A DNA stretch of 18,372 bases from Streptosporangiaceae bacterium. Its GTDB lineage: Bacteria; Actinomycetota; Actinomycetes; Streptosporangiales; Streptosporangiaceae. The notes under the pieces are model-generated. The model had not been told where the DNA came from and searched no databases. It saw only the letters and a list, made by a program, of their open reading frames with translations. The translations under genes were made by a program, and so were the position numbers. The stretch is from positions 1-18,372 of the forward strand of contig JASIBJ010000373.1 in assembly GCA_030045215.1 (NCBI GenBank). The letters are read 5' to 3'. Positions 7,671-13,574 of the stretch are shown here, in pieces. Numbering within the stretch: position 1 is the stretch's first letter; the number at the start of each line of letters is the position of its first letter.

Positions 7671-7732
7671 GCTGCCCTGCGGCCGGCCAGGTCGGCGCGG
7701 CCCTACCAGCGGCGGCGCGCTGCTGATAGCAC

Positions 7733-7747
7733 CCGCCAGCATGGCGG
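7733..7747 (+). terminator. Short stem-loop after the winged-helix gene
   Basis: CCGCC-AGCAT-GGCGG, a 5-bp perfect stem 62 bases past the stop of the winged-helix gene and before the ECF sigma promoter region. There is no U-run. It is a plausible weak terminator. Confidence 0.3.
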
Positions 7748-7765
7748 TCGTCCAGAGCTAACTTT

Positions 7766-7793
7766 CAGGTTGAACCGGGCTTGGTTTCACCTG
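7766..7793. promoter_or_regulatory. Imperfect inverted repeat upstream of the ECF sigma gene
   Basis: CAGGTTGAACC (7766-7776) and GGTTTCACCTG (7783-7793) form an 11-bp inverted repeat with two mismatches around the six-base centre GGGCTT. The right arm contains the GTTT of the putative -35 element, so a protein bound here would overlap the promoter. It could equally form an RNA or DNA hairpin. Confidence 0.4.
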
Positions 7794-7808
7794 CGTGATT
7801 GATGGTAG
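7784..7808 (+). promoter_or_regulatory. Putative SigB/SigF-type promoter of the ECF sigma gene
   Basis: GTTT (7784-7787), 15-base spacer, TGGTAG (7803-7808), a weaker match to GTTT-N15-GGGTAT. Transcription would start near 7815, after the ATG at 7809 but well before the GTG at 7842 and its ribosome binding site, so it favours the GTG start. An overlapping ECF-type reading also exists: TGAACC (7771-7776), 17 bases, CGTGAT (7794-7799). Which one is used cannot be decided from sequence. Confidence 0.35.
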
Positions 7809-7841
7809 ATGGCGGGAGCGCCGCAGGGAGGGGCGAAACAG

Positions 7842-8447
7842 GTGAGCCGGGATAGCCAGGTACGGATGACTCCGGAGCTTGCGGAACGGTTCGAGCGCGA
7901 CGCGCTGCCGTACGAGGCACAGTTGCTGCGTGCGGCGCTGCAGCTGACCAAGCACCGTCAGGATGCCGAAGATCTCGTCCAGGAATCCATCGCCAGGGCA
8001 TGCGCCGCGTTTCACCGATTCACCCCGGACACCAATGTCAGAGCGTGGCTGTATCGCATCTTGCTGAACACCTTCATAAATGGTTACAGAAAACGCCAGC
8101 GTGAACCACTTCTCAGCGTCCCCTCGGTCGAAGGGATAGCCATCGGCGACCGATCAGGTGTTGATGCGGCCTCGATGTCAGCCGAGGATTCCGTGCTGTC
8201 TAAGATTCCTGCCTACCGCCTGGTCACGGTGCTCCAGGACCTGCCGGCAGAGTTCCGCCAGGTCCTCTACCTCATTGACGTTGAAGGGTTTAGCTACCGC
8301 GAGACCGCGGCAATTATGAAGACGCCACTAGGAACCGTCATGTCCAGACTGCATCGGGCCAGAACCGCCCTGCGTGCAGGACTACTCAGCGATCCTGGGA
8401 ATGGCATGTTTGAATCGCTCGAACAAGGGGAGCGAATGGGGACCTAA
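7842..8447 (+). CDS. ECF sigma factor, SigR/SigH-like
   Basis: A 201-aa group 4 sigma factor. Region 2 spans about residues 19-90: FERDALPYEAQLLRAALQLTKHRQDAEDLVQE, then TNVRAWLYRILLNTFINGYRKRQREP. That second block is very close to the corresponding stretch of Streptomyces SigR and mycobacterial SigH. Region 4 lies at about 133-187 (LQDLPAEFRQVLYLIDVEGFSYRETAAIMKTPLGTVMSRLHRAR). I prefer GTG 7842, which has GGGAGGGG eight bases upstream; ATG 7809 (11 more residues) has no such site. SigR-type factors respond to thiol oxidation through a zinc anti-sigma factor (RsrA, HxxxCxxC) usually encoded next door. None is present: the next gene, 16 bases on, encodes a small membrane protein. Codon use is less GC-biased than in the neighbours (ATA, CTA, AAA, TTT appear), so recent arrival or relaxed selection is possible. 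Confidence 0.93.
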   Translation: MSRDSQVRMTPELAERFERDALPYEAQLLRAALQLTKHRQDAEDLVQESIARACAAFHRFTPDTNVRAWLYRILLNTFINGYRKRQREPLLSVPSVEGIAIGDRSGVDAASMSAEDSVLSKIPAYRLVTVLQDLPAEFRQVLYLIDVEGFSYRETAAIMKTPLGTVMSRLHRARTALRAGLLSDPGNGMFESLEQGERMGT

Positions 8448-8463
8448 CGTCAGGAGGATCCCC

Positions 8464-8862
8464 ATGTCCAGCGCAACCACGGCGGTAATCATCGTGATCG
8501 TTATAGTCGCGATCGCGCTGATCATTGCCATCACGAGGACAGCACGGAGCATACGGCTGCAGCGGCCCTTCGGCCGTGAATACCTATTTCGCGATCGGAA
8601 AGTCCAGGGACCCCATCTGGTCCCGGCAGCCGGCCCGCGTATGCGTGAGGGCGGGGTGAACGCCGAGGCCGCCGGTGCACGCGCCGCGGACTGTGTGCGC
8701 GGTCAGGCCAAGCAGCACGCCGAGCGCGGCCAGGACTGTGATGATCTGCGCGAGGACGATTGCCCGCGGCACCGGTCCCCAGTTCCTCGGCGTCATGGCT
8801 CTGATGACCCGACGGACGGACAAGCAGCGCAGCCAGCCGAGGCGGATGCATGCAGCCGATAG
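8464..8862 (+). CDS. Small membrane protein, probably truncated, with antisense-overlapping tail
   Basis: Starts at ATG 8464 with AGGAGG nine bases upstream, 16 bases after the ECF sigma gene, so the two are probably one operon. The frame reads 132 aa. The first 40 look real: one strong membrane segment (residues 6-24, TAVIIVIVIVAIALIIAIT) followed by RLQRPFGREY. That resembles the membrane segment plus RLxxRFGPEY motif at the head of a longer actinobacterial protein family (recalled, not searched). After FGREY the sequence turns into low-quality, charged, Pro/Arg-rich text that is simply the reverse strand of the convergent gene at 8584-9000. I infer that the original 3' part was lost and the frame now runs on by chance. 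It is not a zinc anti-sigma factor: there is no HxxxCxxC. Confidence 0.55.
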   Translation: MSSATTAVIIVIVIVAIALIIAITRTARSIRLQRPFGREYLFRDRKVQGPHLVPAAGPRMREGGVNAEAAGARAADCVRGQAKQHAERGQDCDDLREDDCPRHRSPVPRRHGSDDPTDGQAAQPAEADACSR

Positions 8863-9000
8863 TTCCTCGCGTCGCGGCCGCGTCTCATTCTTCGTAAGAC
8901 GGGTGAATATCGCGTACATGGAAGCCAGGCGAGGCTCGCTCGCCTGCAGAGCGCCCTCGATGTCATCCAGGACCCGCTGCTGCCCCACAGGCAAACTCAT
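8584..9000 (-). CDS. Small membrane protein with DUF3040-like N-terminus (138 aa)
   Basis: A 138-aa product beginning MSLPVGQQRVLDDIEGALQASEPRLASMYAIFTRL. The amphipathic N-terminal helix pattern (QQRxLxxIExxLxxxxPxLxxxF) is seen in many small actinobacterial membrane proteins of the DUF3040 kind. One membrane segment lies at about residues 80-100 (AIVLAQIITVLAALGVLLGLT), followed by a short tail with two cysteines (C108 and C125). The frame is open further upstream, but ATG 9000 has GGAG seven bases before it and begins the recognisable domain. A well-placed SigB/SigF-type promoter lies at 9054-9077. Its 3' end overlaps the tail of the convergent frame at 8464-8862 by 279 bases. Function is unknown; a stress-induced membrane protein is the contextual guess. 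Confidence 0.8.
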   Translation of the reverse strand: MSLPVGQQRVLDDIEGALQASEPRLASMYAIFTRLTKNETRPRREELSAACIRLGWLRCLSVRRVIRAMTPRNWGPVPRAIVLAQIITVLAALGVLLGLTAHTVRGACTGGLGVHPALTHTRAGCRDQMGSLDFPIAK

Positions 9001-9053
9001 CGCTGCTCCAAGCCGTTCCGTTGTCCGCCGGACGTTACCCCCGTGGACTTCAG

Positions 9054-9077
9054 CTACCCGCGTATGGCCTGGTAAAC
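9054..9077 (-). promoter_or_regulatory. SigB/SigF-type promoter before the DUF3040-like gene
   Basis: On the minus strand GTTT (9077-9074), 14-base spacer, GGGTAG (9059-9054), 53 bases before ATG 9000. This is the best match in the window to the actinobacterial sigma-B/F consensus GTTT-N14-16-GGGTAY, differing only in the last base. Confidence 0.6.
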
Positions 9078-9207
9078 GCTTCATTGCAAACTCGGGCAAG
9101 CCCGTATGCAGGCACACAACTGTCCGCGTGTGCTGCTCCTCGACGTCGTGCTCCTCGATGGCGACGCTGCCGTAGCCAGTGCCGCGGGACCGCTGATCCG
9201 TGTCCGG

Positions 9208-9228
9208 GCCGTGGCCCGCAGCCACGGC
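9208..9228 (-). terminator. Terminator hairpin after the response regulator
   Basis: Perfect 8-bp inverted repeat GCCGTGGC-(5)-GCCACGGC, 44-64 bases past the stop of the response regulator gene. It has no U-run, as is usual for actinobacterial terminators. It would end the phosphatase-kinase-regulator operon before the promoter of the next minus-strand gene. Confidence 0.6.
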
Positions 9229-9271
9229 TGGGCTTCAGGTACCGTTCCGAGCCGGGACCAATCGCGGACCG

Positions 9272-9715
9272 CTAGTTCGGCAACTCGACGAGGGTCAGGA
9301 AGAACTTATTGATCTGCCGGATTACTTCGTTGAAGCGGTCAAAATCCACTGGTTTGCTGATGTAGGCATTAGCGTGCAGGGCGTAGCTGCGCAGGATGTC
9401 CTCCTCCGCCTGCGACGTTGTCAGCACGACGACCGGAATCGAGAGCAGTTCGGCGTCAGACTTGACGTCCGCGAGTACTTCAAGCCCGTTGCGCCTCGGC
9501 AGGTTCAGGTCCAGGAGGATCAAGCCTGGCCGGGGCATGCTGGTGTACTCGCCTGCCTGGCGCAGAAACTGCATGGCCTGCTCGCCGTCGCCCACCACGT
9601 GCAGAGTGTTGCGAATCTGGTAGTGCTCAAACGCCTCCCTCGTCATCAGCACGTCACCAGGATCGTCCTCCACGAGCAGCACATCGGCGAGCTCCGGGCC
9701 ACCACGGTCGGCCAT
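9272..9715 (-). CDS. Single-domain response regulator, Rcp1-like
   Basis: A 147-aa stand-alone receiver domain with no output domain. Acidic pocket D17/D18 in VEDDPGD, phospho-acceptor D69 in LLDLNLP, switch T99 in VLTTS, and K121 in ISKPVD are all present. The sequence VEDDPGDVLMTREAF...VGDGEQAMQFLRQAG has the flavour of Rcp1-type regulators, which pair with phytochrome-like kinases. The start ATG 9715 comes one base after the TGA of the histidine kinase gene (TGA-G-ATG), so it is translated by coupling. The in-frame extension upstream lies inside the kinase gene and is rejected. It most likely receives phosphate from the adjacent kinase and passes it on by protein contact or acts as a phosphate sink. 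The target is unknown. Confidence 0.93.
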   Translation of the reverse strand: MADRGGPELADVLLVEDDPGDVLMTREAFEHYQIRNTLHVVGDGEQAMQFLRQAGEYTSMPRPGLILLDLNLPRRNGLEVLADVKSDAELLSIPVVVLTTSQAEEDILRSYALHANAYISKPVDFDRFNEVIRQINKFFLTLVELPN

Positions 9716-9716
9716 C

Positions 9717-11375
9717 TCAGGTCGTCTCCTCGTCCTCGGGCGGTATCGGCAAGGTGAAGCAGAACGTGGCGCCCTCGCTGGTCGTGGTTTCCAGCCAAAT
9801 CTTGCCGCCGTAATATTCAACAATCTTCCGGCACATCGCTAGTCCGATGCCAGTCCCCGAATAGCTGCTGCGGTCATGCAGGCGCTGGAAGATCACGAAG
9901 ATCCGCTCGGCGTACTCGGGCTCGATCCCGATCCCGTTGTCCGCCACACAGAACTGCCAGAACGGGTCCGCTCTTTGCACCGAGACGGTGATGTGCGGCG
10001 GCCTTTCGCTGCGGAACTTGATCGCGTTGCCGAGAAGGTTCTGGAACAGGGAGGTAATCAGAGAGAACTCGGCCCGGACGACCGGGAGCTCGTCGGTCTC
10101 GATGACGCCGCCGGATTTCCGGATCTCAGCAGCGAGGTTGACGCGGGCCGCCGACAGTGCACTGGCACTCGAGATCAGCGCCGCCTCGCGGTCAACCCGC
10201 CCGACCCGGCTGAAGGCCAGCAGGTCATCAATCAGGACCTGCATCCTCTTGGCGCCGTCCACCGCGTACTCGATGTACTGGTCAGCCCTGGCATCCAGCT
10301 GGCCGATATACCGGCGCTGGAGCAGCTGGCAGAAGCTCGCGACCTTTCGCAGGGGCTCCTGCAGGTCATGGGAGGCGACGTAGGCGAACTGCTCGAGTTC
10401 GGAGTTCGACCTCTCGAGGTCGCGCGCCCTGGCCTGAAGCGCGGAGTTTGCCACCTGCACGGCCGAGAGCTCGCTGAGGATCCGCTCGCGCATCCGGTTG
10501 ACATCCAGGGCGAGGTCGGCCGCCTCGCGCGGTCCAGCGGGCGTTACCTCGTGCCCGAAGTCTCCTGCTGCAACCTGCCGCGCCTCCCTGGCCAGCCTCG
10601 TCAGCGGGCCTATAGCAGTCGCCCGCAGGACAGTCCCGACAGCTCCGACAAGCAGCAGCAAGATCACGCCGATGACGATCAGCGTGATGTCGACCGTGTG
10701 GGCGGCCCCGTTCAGCGAAGCCTCGGCCTTGGCCCTGGCTGAGGCTATGGCCGTTTGCAGGGCGCCCAGGGGCGCACGCAGATCGTCGAAAAGGGCTTTG
10801 CCTGTCTGGACACTCGGGCTGGCTGGCGGCTTACCGGTGGCGGCCACCGAATCTATCGAGGGCACGGCATAGCTGGCGCGCCAGACACCGACCCTTGTTA
10901 CCAGGAGCCCTAGGTCAGCCTTCGCGCCAACAACCGTGGCGGTGAGTCCTCGCAGCGCACTGACCTGCTGATTCTGCTCGGCTAGGCCCGAGTAGTAGGG
11001 CGCCAGGAAAGGCGTCTGCCCGCCGCTGAGCAGGTAGCCGCGCACCCCGCTCTCCTGGTTGACCAGTGCGTAGCCCAGTTCCTGACTCGATAGCGCGGCC
11101 GGGTCGAGGACGTTGTCCACCCGCGAGCGGTCCGAGCCGAGGTCGGCCAGCGAGGTGCCGACGACCGCGATCGCAATCAGTGAGAAGAGCATCATCACCA
11201 CGATGGTCGCGCCCGTGATGCGGGCAAGCGGCCAGCGGCTGGCGGCAGCCTCGGCCGCCGCGGCGAAACGCCGGGCAGAGTCACCGGCGGGCCTCGTGCT
11301 CGCGGTGGATCCGGGCACACGAGTCCGAGGAGCCGGCGATCGCTGGCCGTCGCCGGCGTCGCTCGACGTGCTCAT
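9717..11375 (-). CDS. CHASE3-HAMP sensor histidine kinase
   Basis: A 552-aa membrane kinase. The N-terminal 50 residues are cytoplasmic, Pro/Ala/Ser-rich and disordered. Then come TM1 (about 54-76), an extracytoplasmic helical CHASE3-type sensor (about 80-225, with SSQELGYALVNQESGVRGYLLSG), TM2 (about 229-251), HAMP (about 250-305) and a coiled linker. The HisKA box is ASHDLQEPLRKV with phospho-acceptor H336. The HATPase domain has the N box (N446 to N450), the G1 box DNGIGI (479-484) and the G2 box GTGIGLA (507-513). The kinase core is of the type found in phytochrome-like kinases and fits the Rcp1-like regulator encoded next. The start ATG at 11375 overlaps the stop of the upstream phosphatase gene (ATGA). 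The ligand of the CHASE3 domain is unknown. Confidence 0.95.
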   Translation of the reverse strand: MSTSSDAGDGQRSPAPRTRVPGSTASTRPAGDSARRFAAAAEAAASRWPLARITGATIVVMMLFSLIAIAVVGTSLADLGSDRSRVDNVLDPAALSSQELGYALVNQESGVRGYLLSGGQTPFLAPYYSGLAEQNQQVSALRGLTATVVGAKADLGLLVTRVGVWRASYAVPSIDSVAATGKPPASPSVQTGKALFDDLRAPLGALQTAIASARAKAEASLNGAAHTVDITLIVIGVILLLLVGAVGTVLRATAIGPLTRLAREARQVAAGDFGHEVTPAGPREAADLALDVNRMRERILSELSAVQVANSALQARARDLERSNSELEQFAYVASHDLQEPLRKVASFCQLLQRRYIGQLDARADQYIEYAVDGAKRMQVLIDDLLAFSRVGRVDREAALISSASALSAARVNLAAEIRKSGGVIETDELPVVRAEFSLITSLFQNLLGNAIKFRSERPPHITVSVQRADPFWQFCVADNGIGIEPEYAERIFVIFQRLHDRSSYSGTGIGLAMCRKIVEYYGGKIWLETTTSEGATFCFTLPIPPEDEETT

Positions 11376-12604
11376 GTTGCCGTGCCGTCCCTGGGCAGCG
11401 AGCAGCTAATAGCCAGCACGGCCAGATCGTCGTCGAGGTCCCCGCCATTCAGCTCGCGCACCTGGGTGATAACCGAATCGATGATCTGCTCGGTATCCTG
11501 ACCGTCCTGACTCACGCCTCCGGCGCCCTGCATGCGGGCCTTCTCGATCAGCTTGATCAGGCCTTCGCTGCCCAGCCGCTCAGGGCCGCTGCCAATCTTC
11601 CCCTCGATGAGCCCGTCGGTGTACATCAGCACCGACCATATGGCGCCGAGCTCGACGTCGGCGCCGGGCCAAGCGGACAGCGTGCTGATTCCTGGCGGCA
11701 GGCTTACCGGCGCCCGGAGTTCCGCCACCGCGTCCGGGGTGACCAGGATGGGCTGCGGGTGCCCGGCCAGGTACAGGCGGCCACGGGTTCGCTCGGGCGC
11801 CACCGACAGCATGGACAGTGTCACGAACAGGCGCTCGTTCTGTCGTTCGTGCTCGAGCACCTGCCCGACCGCGGACATGATCTCATCCACCGGGCGGCCG
11901 GCCAGCACCATCGTGCGCCAGGCCACGCGCAGGCAGACCCCGAGGGCGGCCTCGTCCGGCCCGCGGCCACAGACATCCCCGACGAGGGCGTGGACCCAGC
12001 CATCGGCCGACTCGACGACGTCGTAGAAGTCACCGCCGAGGAGCCGCTGCTGGCCGCCGGCCCGATAGCGGGCGCTTACCGCGAGCCGCTGATCGGAAAG
12101 AACCGGCGAGGGCAGCAGACCACGTTCCAGGCGGGCGTTCTCCGCGGCATACAGCCTCGCCTCGGCGAGCTGGCGCTGCGTCTCCTCCGCTCGCCGCCGC
12201 TCGACCGCGTAGCGGACGACCCGTTGGAGCAGGAGTCCGTCTACCTGACCCTTGACCAGGTAATCCTGGGCTCCGGCCCGGACGGCCTCCTCGCCCATGT
12301 GCTCATCGGCAAATCCGGTCAGCACCACCACGGCCAGGGCCGGCGCCACCTCGCGAAGCCAGCTCACAGCCCGCAGGCCGCGCGAGTCCGGCAACTCCAG
12401 GTCAAGCAGCACGCAGGTCACCCCGGCCAGTTCAGCTTCGGCGTCGGCGAGGGAGCGGGCCCGACGCAGCGCGAACGGAGACCCGGCATCGAGCAAGAGC
12501 TCGTCTACGAGGAGCGCGTCGCCATCGTCGTCCTCAATCAGCAGGACGCGCATGCGGTCGGCCGGCAGCGCCGCGCCAACCGGACTTATGCCTTCTGCTA
12601 CCAT
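11372..12604 (-). CDS. Receiver-PP2C serine phosphatase (RsbU/SpoIIE-type)
   Basis: A 410-aa two-domain protein. The receiver spans about residues 18-135, with D25/D26/D27, phospho-acceptor D68 (LLDLELP), T96 and K118 all in place. A helical linker follows (135-165). The PP2C/SpoIIE domain covers about 170-402, with metal motifs GGDFYD (190-195), GDVCGRG (209-215), YTDGLIE (D330) and DDDLAVL (391-397). Such proteins remove phosphate from STAS antagonists, which then bind the anti-sigma kinase and free a sigma factor. The receiver is expected to switch the phosphatase. The STAS protein at 13557 is the obvious candidate substrate and the kinase encoded immediately downstream the candidate phosphodonor, but both links are inference. 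ATG 12604 with a weak GAGCGGGCGAG upstream is preferred; an internal ATG at 12553 has no ribosome binding site. Confidence 0.94.
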   Translation of the reverse strand: MVAEGISPVGAALPADRMRVLLIEDDDGDALLVDELLLDAGSPFALRRARSLADAEAELAGVTCVLLDLELPDSRGLRAVSWLREVAPALAVVVLTGFADEHMGEEAVRAGAQDYLVKGQVDGLLLQRVVRYAVERRRAEETQRQLAEARLYAAENARLERGLLPSPVLSDQRLAVSARYRAGGQQRLLGGDFYDVVESADGWVHALVGDVCGRGPDEAALGVCLRVAWRTMVLAGRPVDEIMSAVGQVLEHERQNERLFVTLSMLSVAPERTRGRLYLAGHPQPILVTPDAVAELRAPVSLPPGISTLSAWPGADVELGAIWSVLMYTDGLIEGKIGSGPERLGSEGLIKLIEKARMQGAGGVSQDGQDTEQIIDSVITQVRELNGGDLDDDLAVLAISCSLPRDGTAT

Positions 12605-12792
12605 CTCGCCCGCTCGTCAGCCTTCATGGCAGGTGTCGACAATGATCGAGGTCCGAGCCAGCATAGGCGGACCGGGCGCCACTCACACAGCCCACTCTCA
12701 AAAGCCCCAGTGCCGGACCCCGCCCGGCCAGCACCCGATTCCCCCGGAACAGTCAAGTGCGGCCGATTGCTCGCGGTCAAGACGATCACCAG

Positions 12793-12818
12793 CCGCTCCG
12801 GCCGCGCGGATGGAGCGG
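12793..12818 (-). terminator. Stem-loop downstream of the 84-aa gene
   Basis: CCGCTCC-(12 bases)-GGAGCGG, a perfect 7-bp stem starting 37 bases past the stop of the 84-aa gene. It lies in the 250-base gap before the phosphatase operon. No U-run is present. The rest of the gap (12605-12792) must hold the operon promoter, but I see no clear hexamers there. Confidence 0.4.
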
Positions 12819-12854
12819 ATGGAGGAGTACCGCAGGACCTCAGCGGCAGGAAGG

Positions 12855-13109
12855 CTAGCTCAGGTCGCCGTGAAGAGACGAGTCATACTGCGGCTCGCCG
12901 GAGTCTGTACCGGCCCGGTCGATGGCCTCGAGGAGCATCTTCACCGCTCCTGGCATCTCGACCAGGGCATCGCGGAGGTTCGCGAGTTCCTGCTCGCCTT
13001 CCGGGTGATGGTTCGCCGCCGCCTCGGCGGACTCGTACGTCTCCAGACGGTCACGGGCCGTCTGGACCTCTGAGGAGACGAGCAGCTCCTCGAGCACACT
13101 GTCAGCCAT
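12855..13109 (-). CDS. Small acidic helical protein (84 aa), unknown
   Basis: Not recognised. The 84-aa product is acidic and predicted mostly helical by eye (MADSVLEELLVSSEVQTARDRLETYESAEAAANHHPEGEQELANLRDALVEMPGAVKMLLEAIDRAG), with a short disordered C-terminus. It has no membrane segment, cysteine pair or DNA-binding motif. The start is well supported by GGAG seven bases before ATG 13109. It is a single-gene unit bounded by hairpins at 13222-13257 and 12793-12818. A lone GGGTAT (13203-13198, minus strand) lies upstream without a matching -35. Its position among stress-signalling genes makes a small adaptor or protein-binding role possible, but that is a guess. Confidence 0.65.
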   Translation of the reverse strand: MADSVLEELLVSSEVQTARDRLETYESAEAAANHHPEGEQELANLRDALVEMPGAVKMLLEAIDRAGTDSGEPQYDSSLHGDLS

Positions 13110-13221
13110 GCTGGCTCCAATCCTCGTTAACTGTCAGGGATGCACTCCGGGCGGCAGGTGCGCCCGGGCCGGATCCCGCCAGTCTCAACCGGCAGCCATA
13201 CCCGGTGACTCTCCGACTAGG

Positions 13222-13257
13222 CGCTGCGTGCCGCCCGGAACCGGGCGGCACGCAGCG
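13222..13257 (-). terminator. Strong perfect-palindrome terminator
   Basis: A perfect 17-bp inverted repeat with only two bases between the arms (left arm 13222-13238, right arm 13241-13257). It starts 26 bases past the stop of the DUF6131-like gene. This is a very stable GC-rich stem without a U-run and would isolate the gene from the 84-aa gene downstream. Confidence 0.8.
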
Positions 13258-13283
13258 TGATCCGGCGTGCTCAGTAGGTGCAG

Positions 13284-13439
13284 CTACCAGTAGTGCCTGC
13301 GCGGCCCGATCATCCGTCCTGCAGACCCAAGCAGCGCCAGGATCAGGCCGATCAGCAGCAGGATGATGCCGACCGTCCAGAGAAAGGCCACCTTGATCAC
13401 GAAGCCAATGACGAGCAGGATGATGCCGAGAATGATCAT
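13284..13439 (-). CDS. DUF6131-like two-helix membrane peptide (51 aa)
   Basis: A short gene easily missed because of its length. The 51-aa product starts MIILGIILLVIGFVIKVAFLW, continues with a second hydrophobic helix (about residues 22-38, TVGIILLLIGLILALLG) and ends in the basic tail RMIGPRRHYW. This layout, two short membrane helices with GR-x-GxRRHYW at the end, is what I recall for the actinobacterial DUF6131 family. GGGAG lies five bases before ATG 13439. Two further in-frame ATGs upstream would add up to six residues (MEMGVP). A SigB/SigF-type promoter is placed at 13476-13500 and a very strong terminator at 13222-13257, so it is a complete single-gene unit. The function of the family is unknown to me; a stress-induced envelope peptide is the contextual guess. 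Confidence 0.85.
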   Translation of the reverse strand: MIILGIILLVIGFVIKVAFLWTVGIILLLIGLILALLGSAGRMIGPRRHYW

Positions 13440-13475
13440 CGGAACTCCCATTTCCATTTCGGGGGCCGATGGTCA

Positions 13476-13500
13476 CTACCTCGTCAGGAGCAATGCAAAC
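13476..13500 (-). promoter_or_regulatory. SigB/SigF-type promoter before the DUF6131-like gene
   Basis: On the minus strand GTTT (13500-13497), 15-base spacer, AGGTAG (13481-13476), 36 bases before ATG 13439. It has the same -35 and spacer length as the element at 6949-6973 and nearly the same -10. Confidence 0.5.
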
Positions 13501-13534
13501 GTCCGCCGTCAGTCATGCGGCTCGAGATGGAAGG

Positions 13535-13574
13535 TTCGCTCCTGCGTCTTAGCCCGCTAGGACGCAGGAGCGAA
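13535..13574 (-). terminator. Terminator built into the end of the STAS gene
   Basis: A 14-bp perfect stem (13535-13548 with 13561-13574), extended by a T:G wobble and TAGC/GCTA (13550-13553 with 13556-13559) around CC, giving nearly 19 paired bases. One arm is formed by the last codons and stop of the STAS gene (TTC GCT CCT GCG TCC TAG). It would end the STAS transcript exactly at its coding end. Confidence 0.75.

Noticed and set aside
8464..8862. RsrA-like zinc anti-sigma factor next to the ECF sigma gene
   Set aside because: The product has no HxxxCxxC motif and begins with a membrane helix.
13198..13203. GGGTAT (minus strand) as a promoter for the 84-aa gene
   Set aside because: The bases 14-16 upstream lie in the terminator stem and do not resemble GTTT.
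11759..13366. 535-codon plus-strand frame opposite the phosphatase and the small genes
   Set aside because: It spans four real minus-strand elements, including terminators, and has composition typical of a mirror frame.
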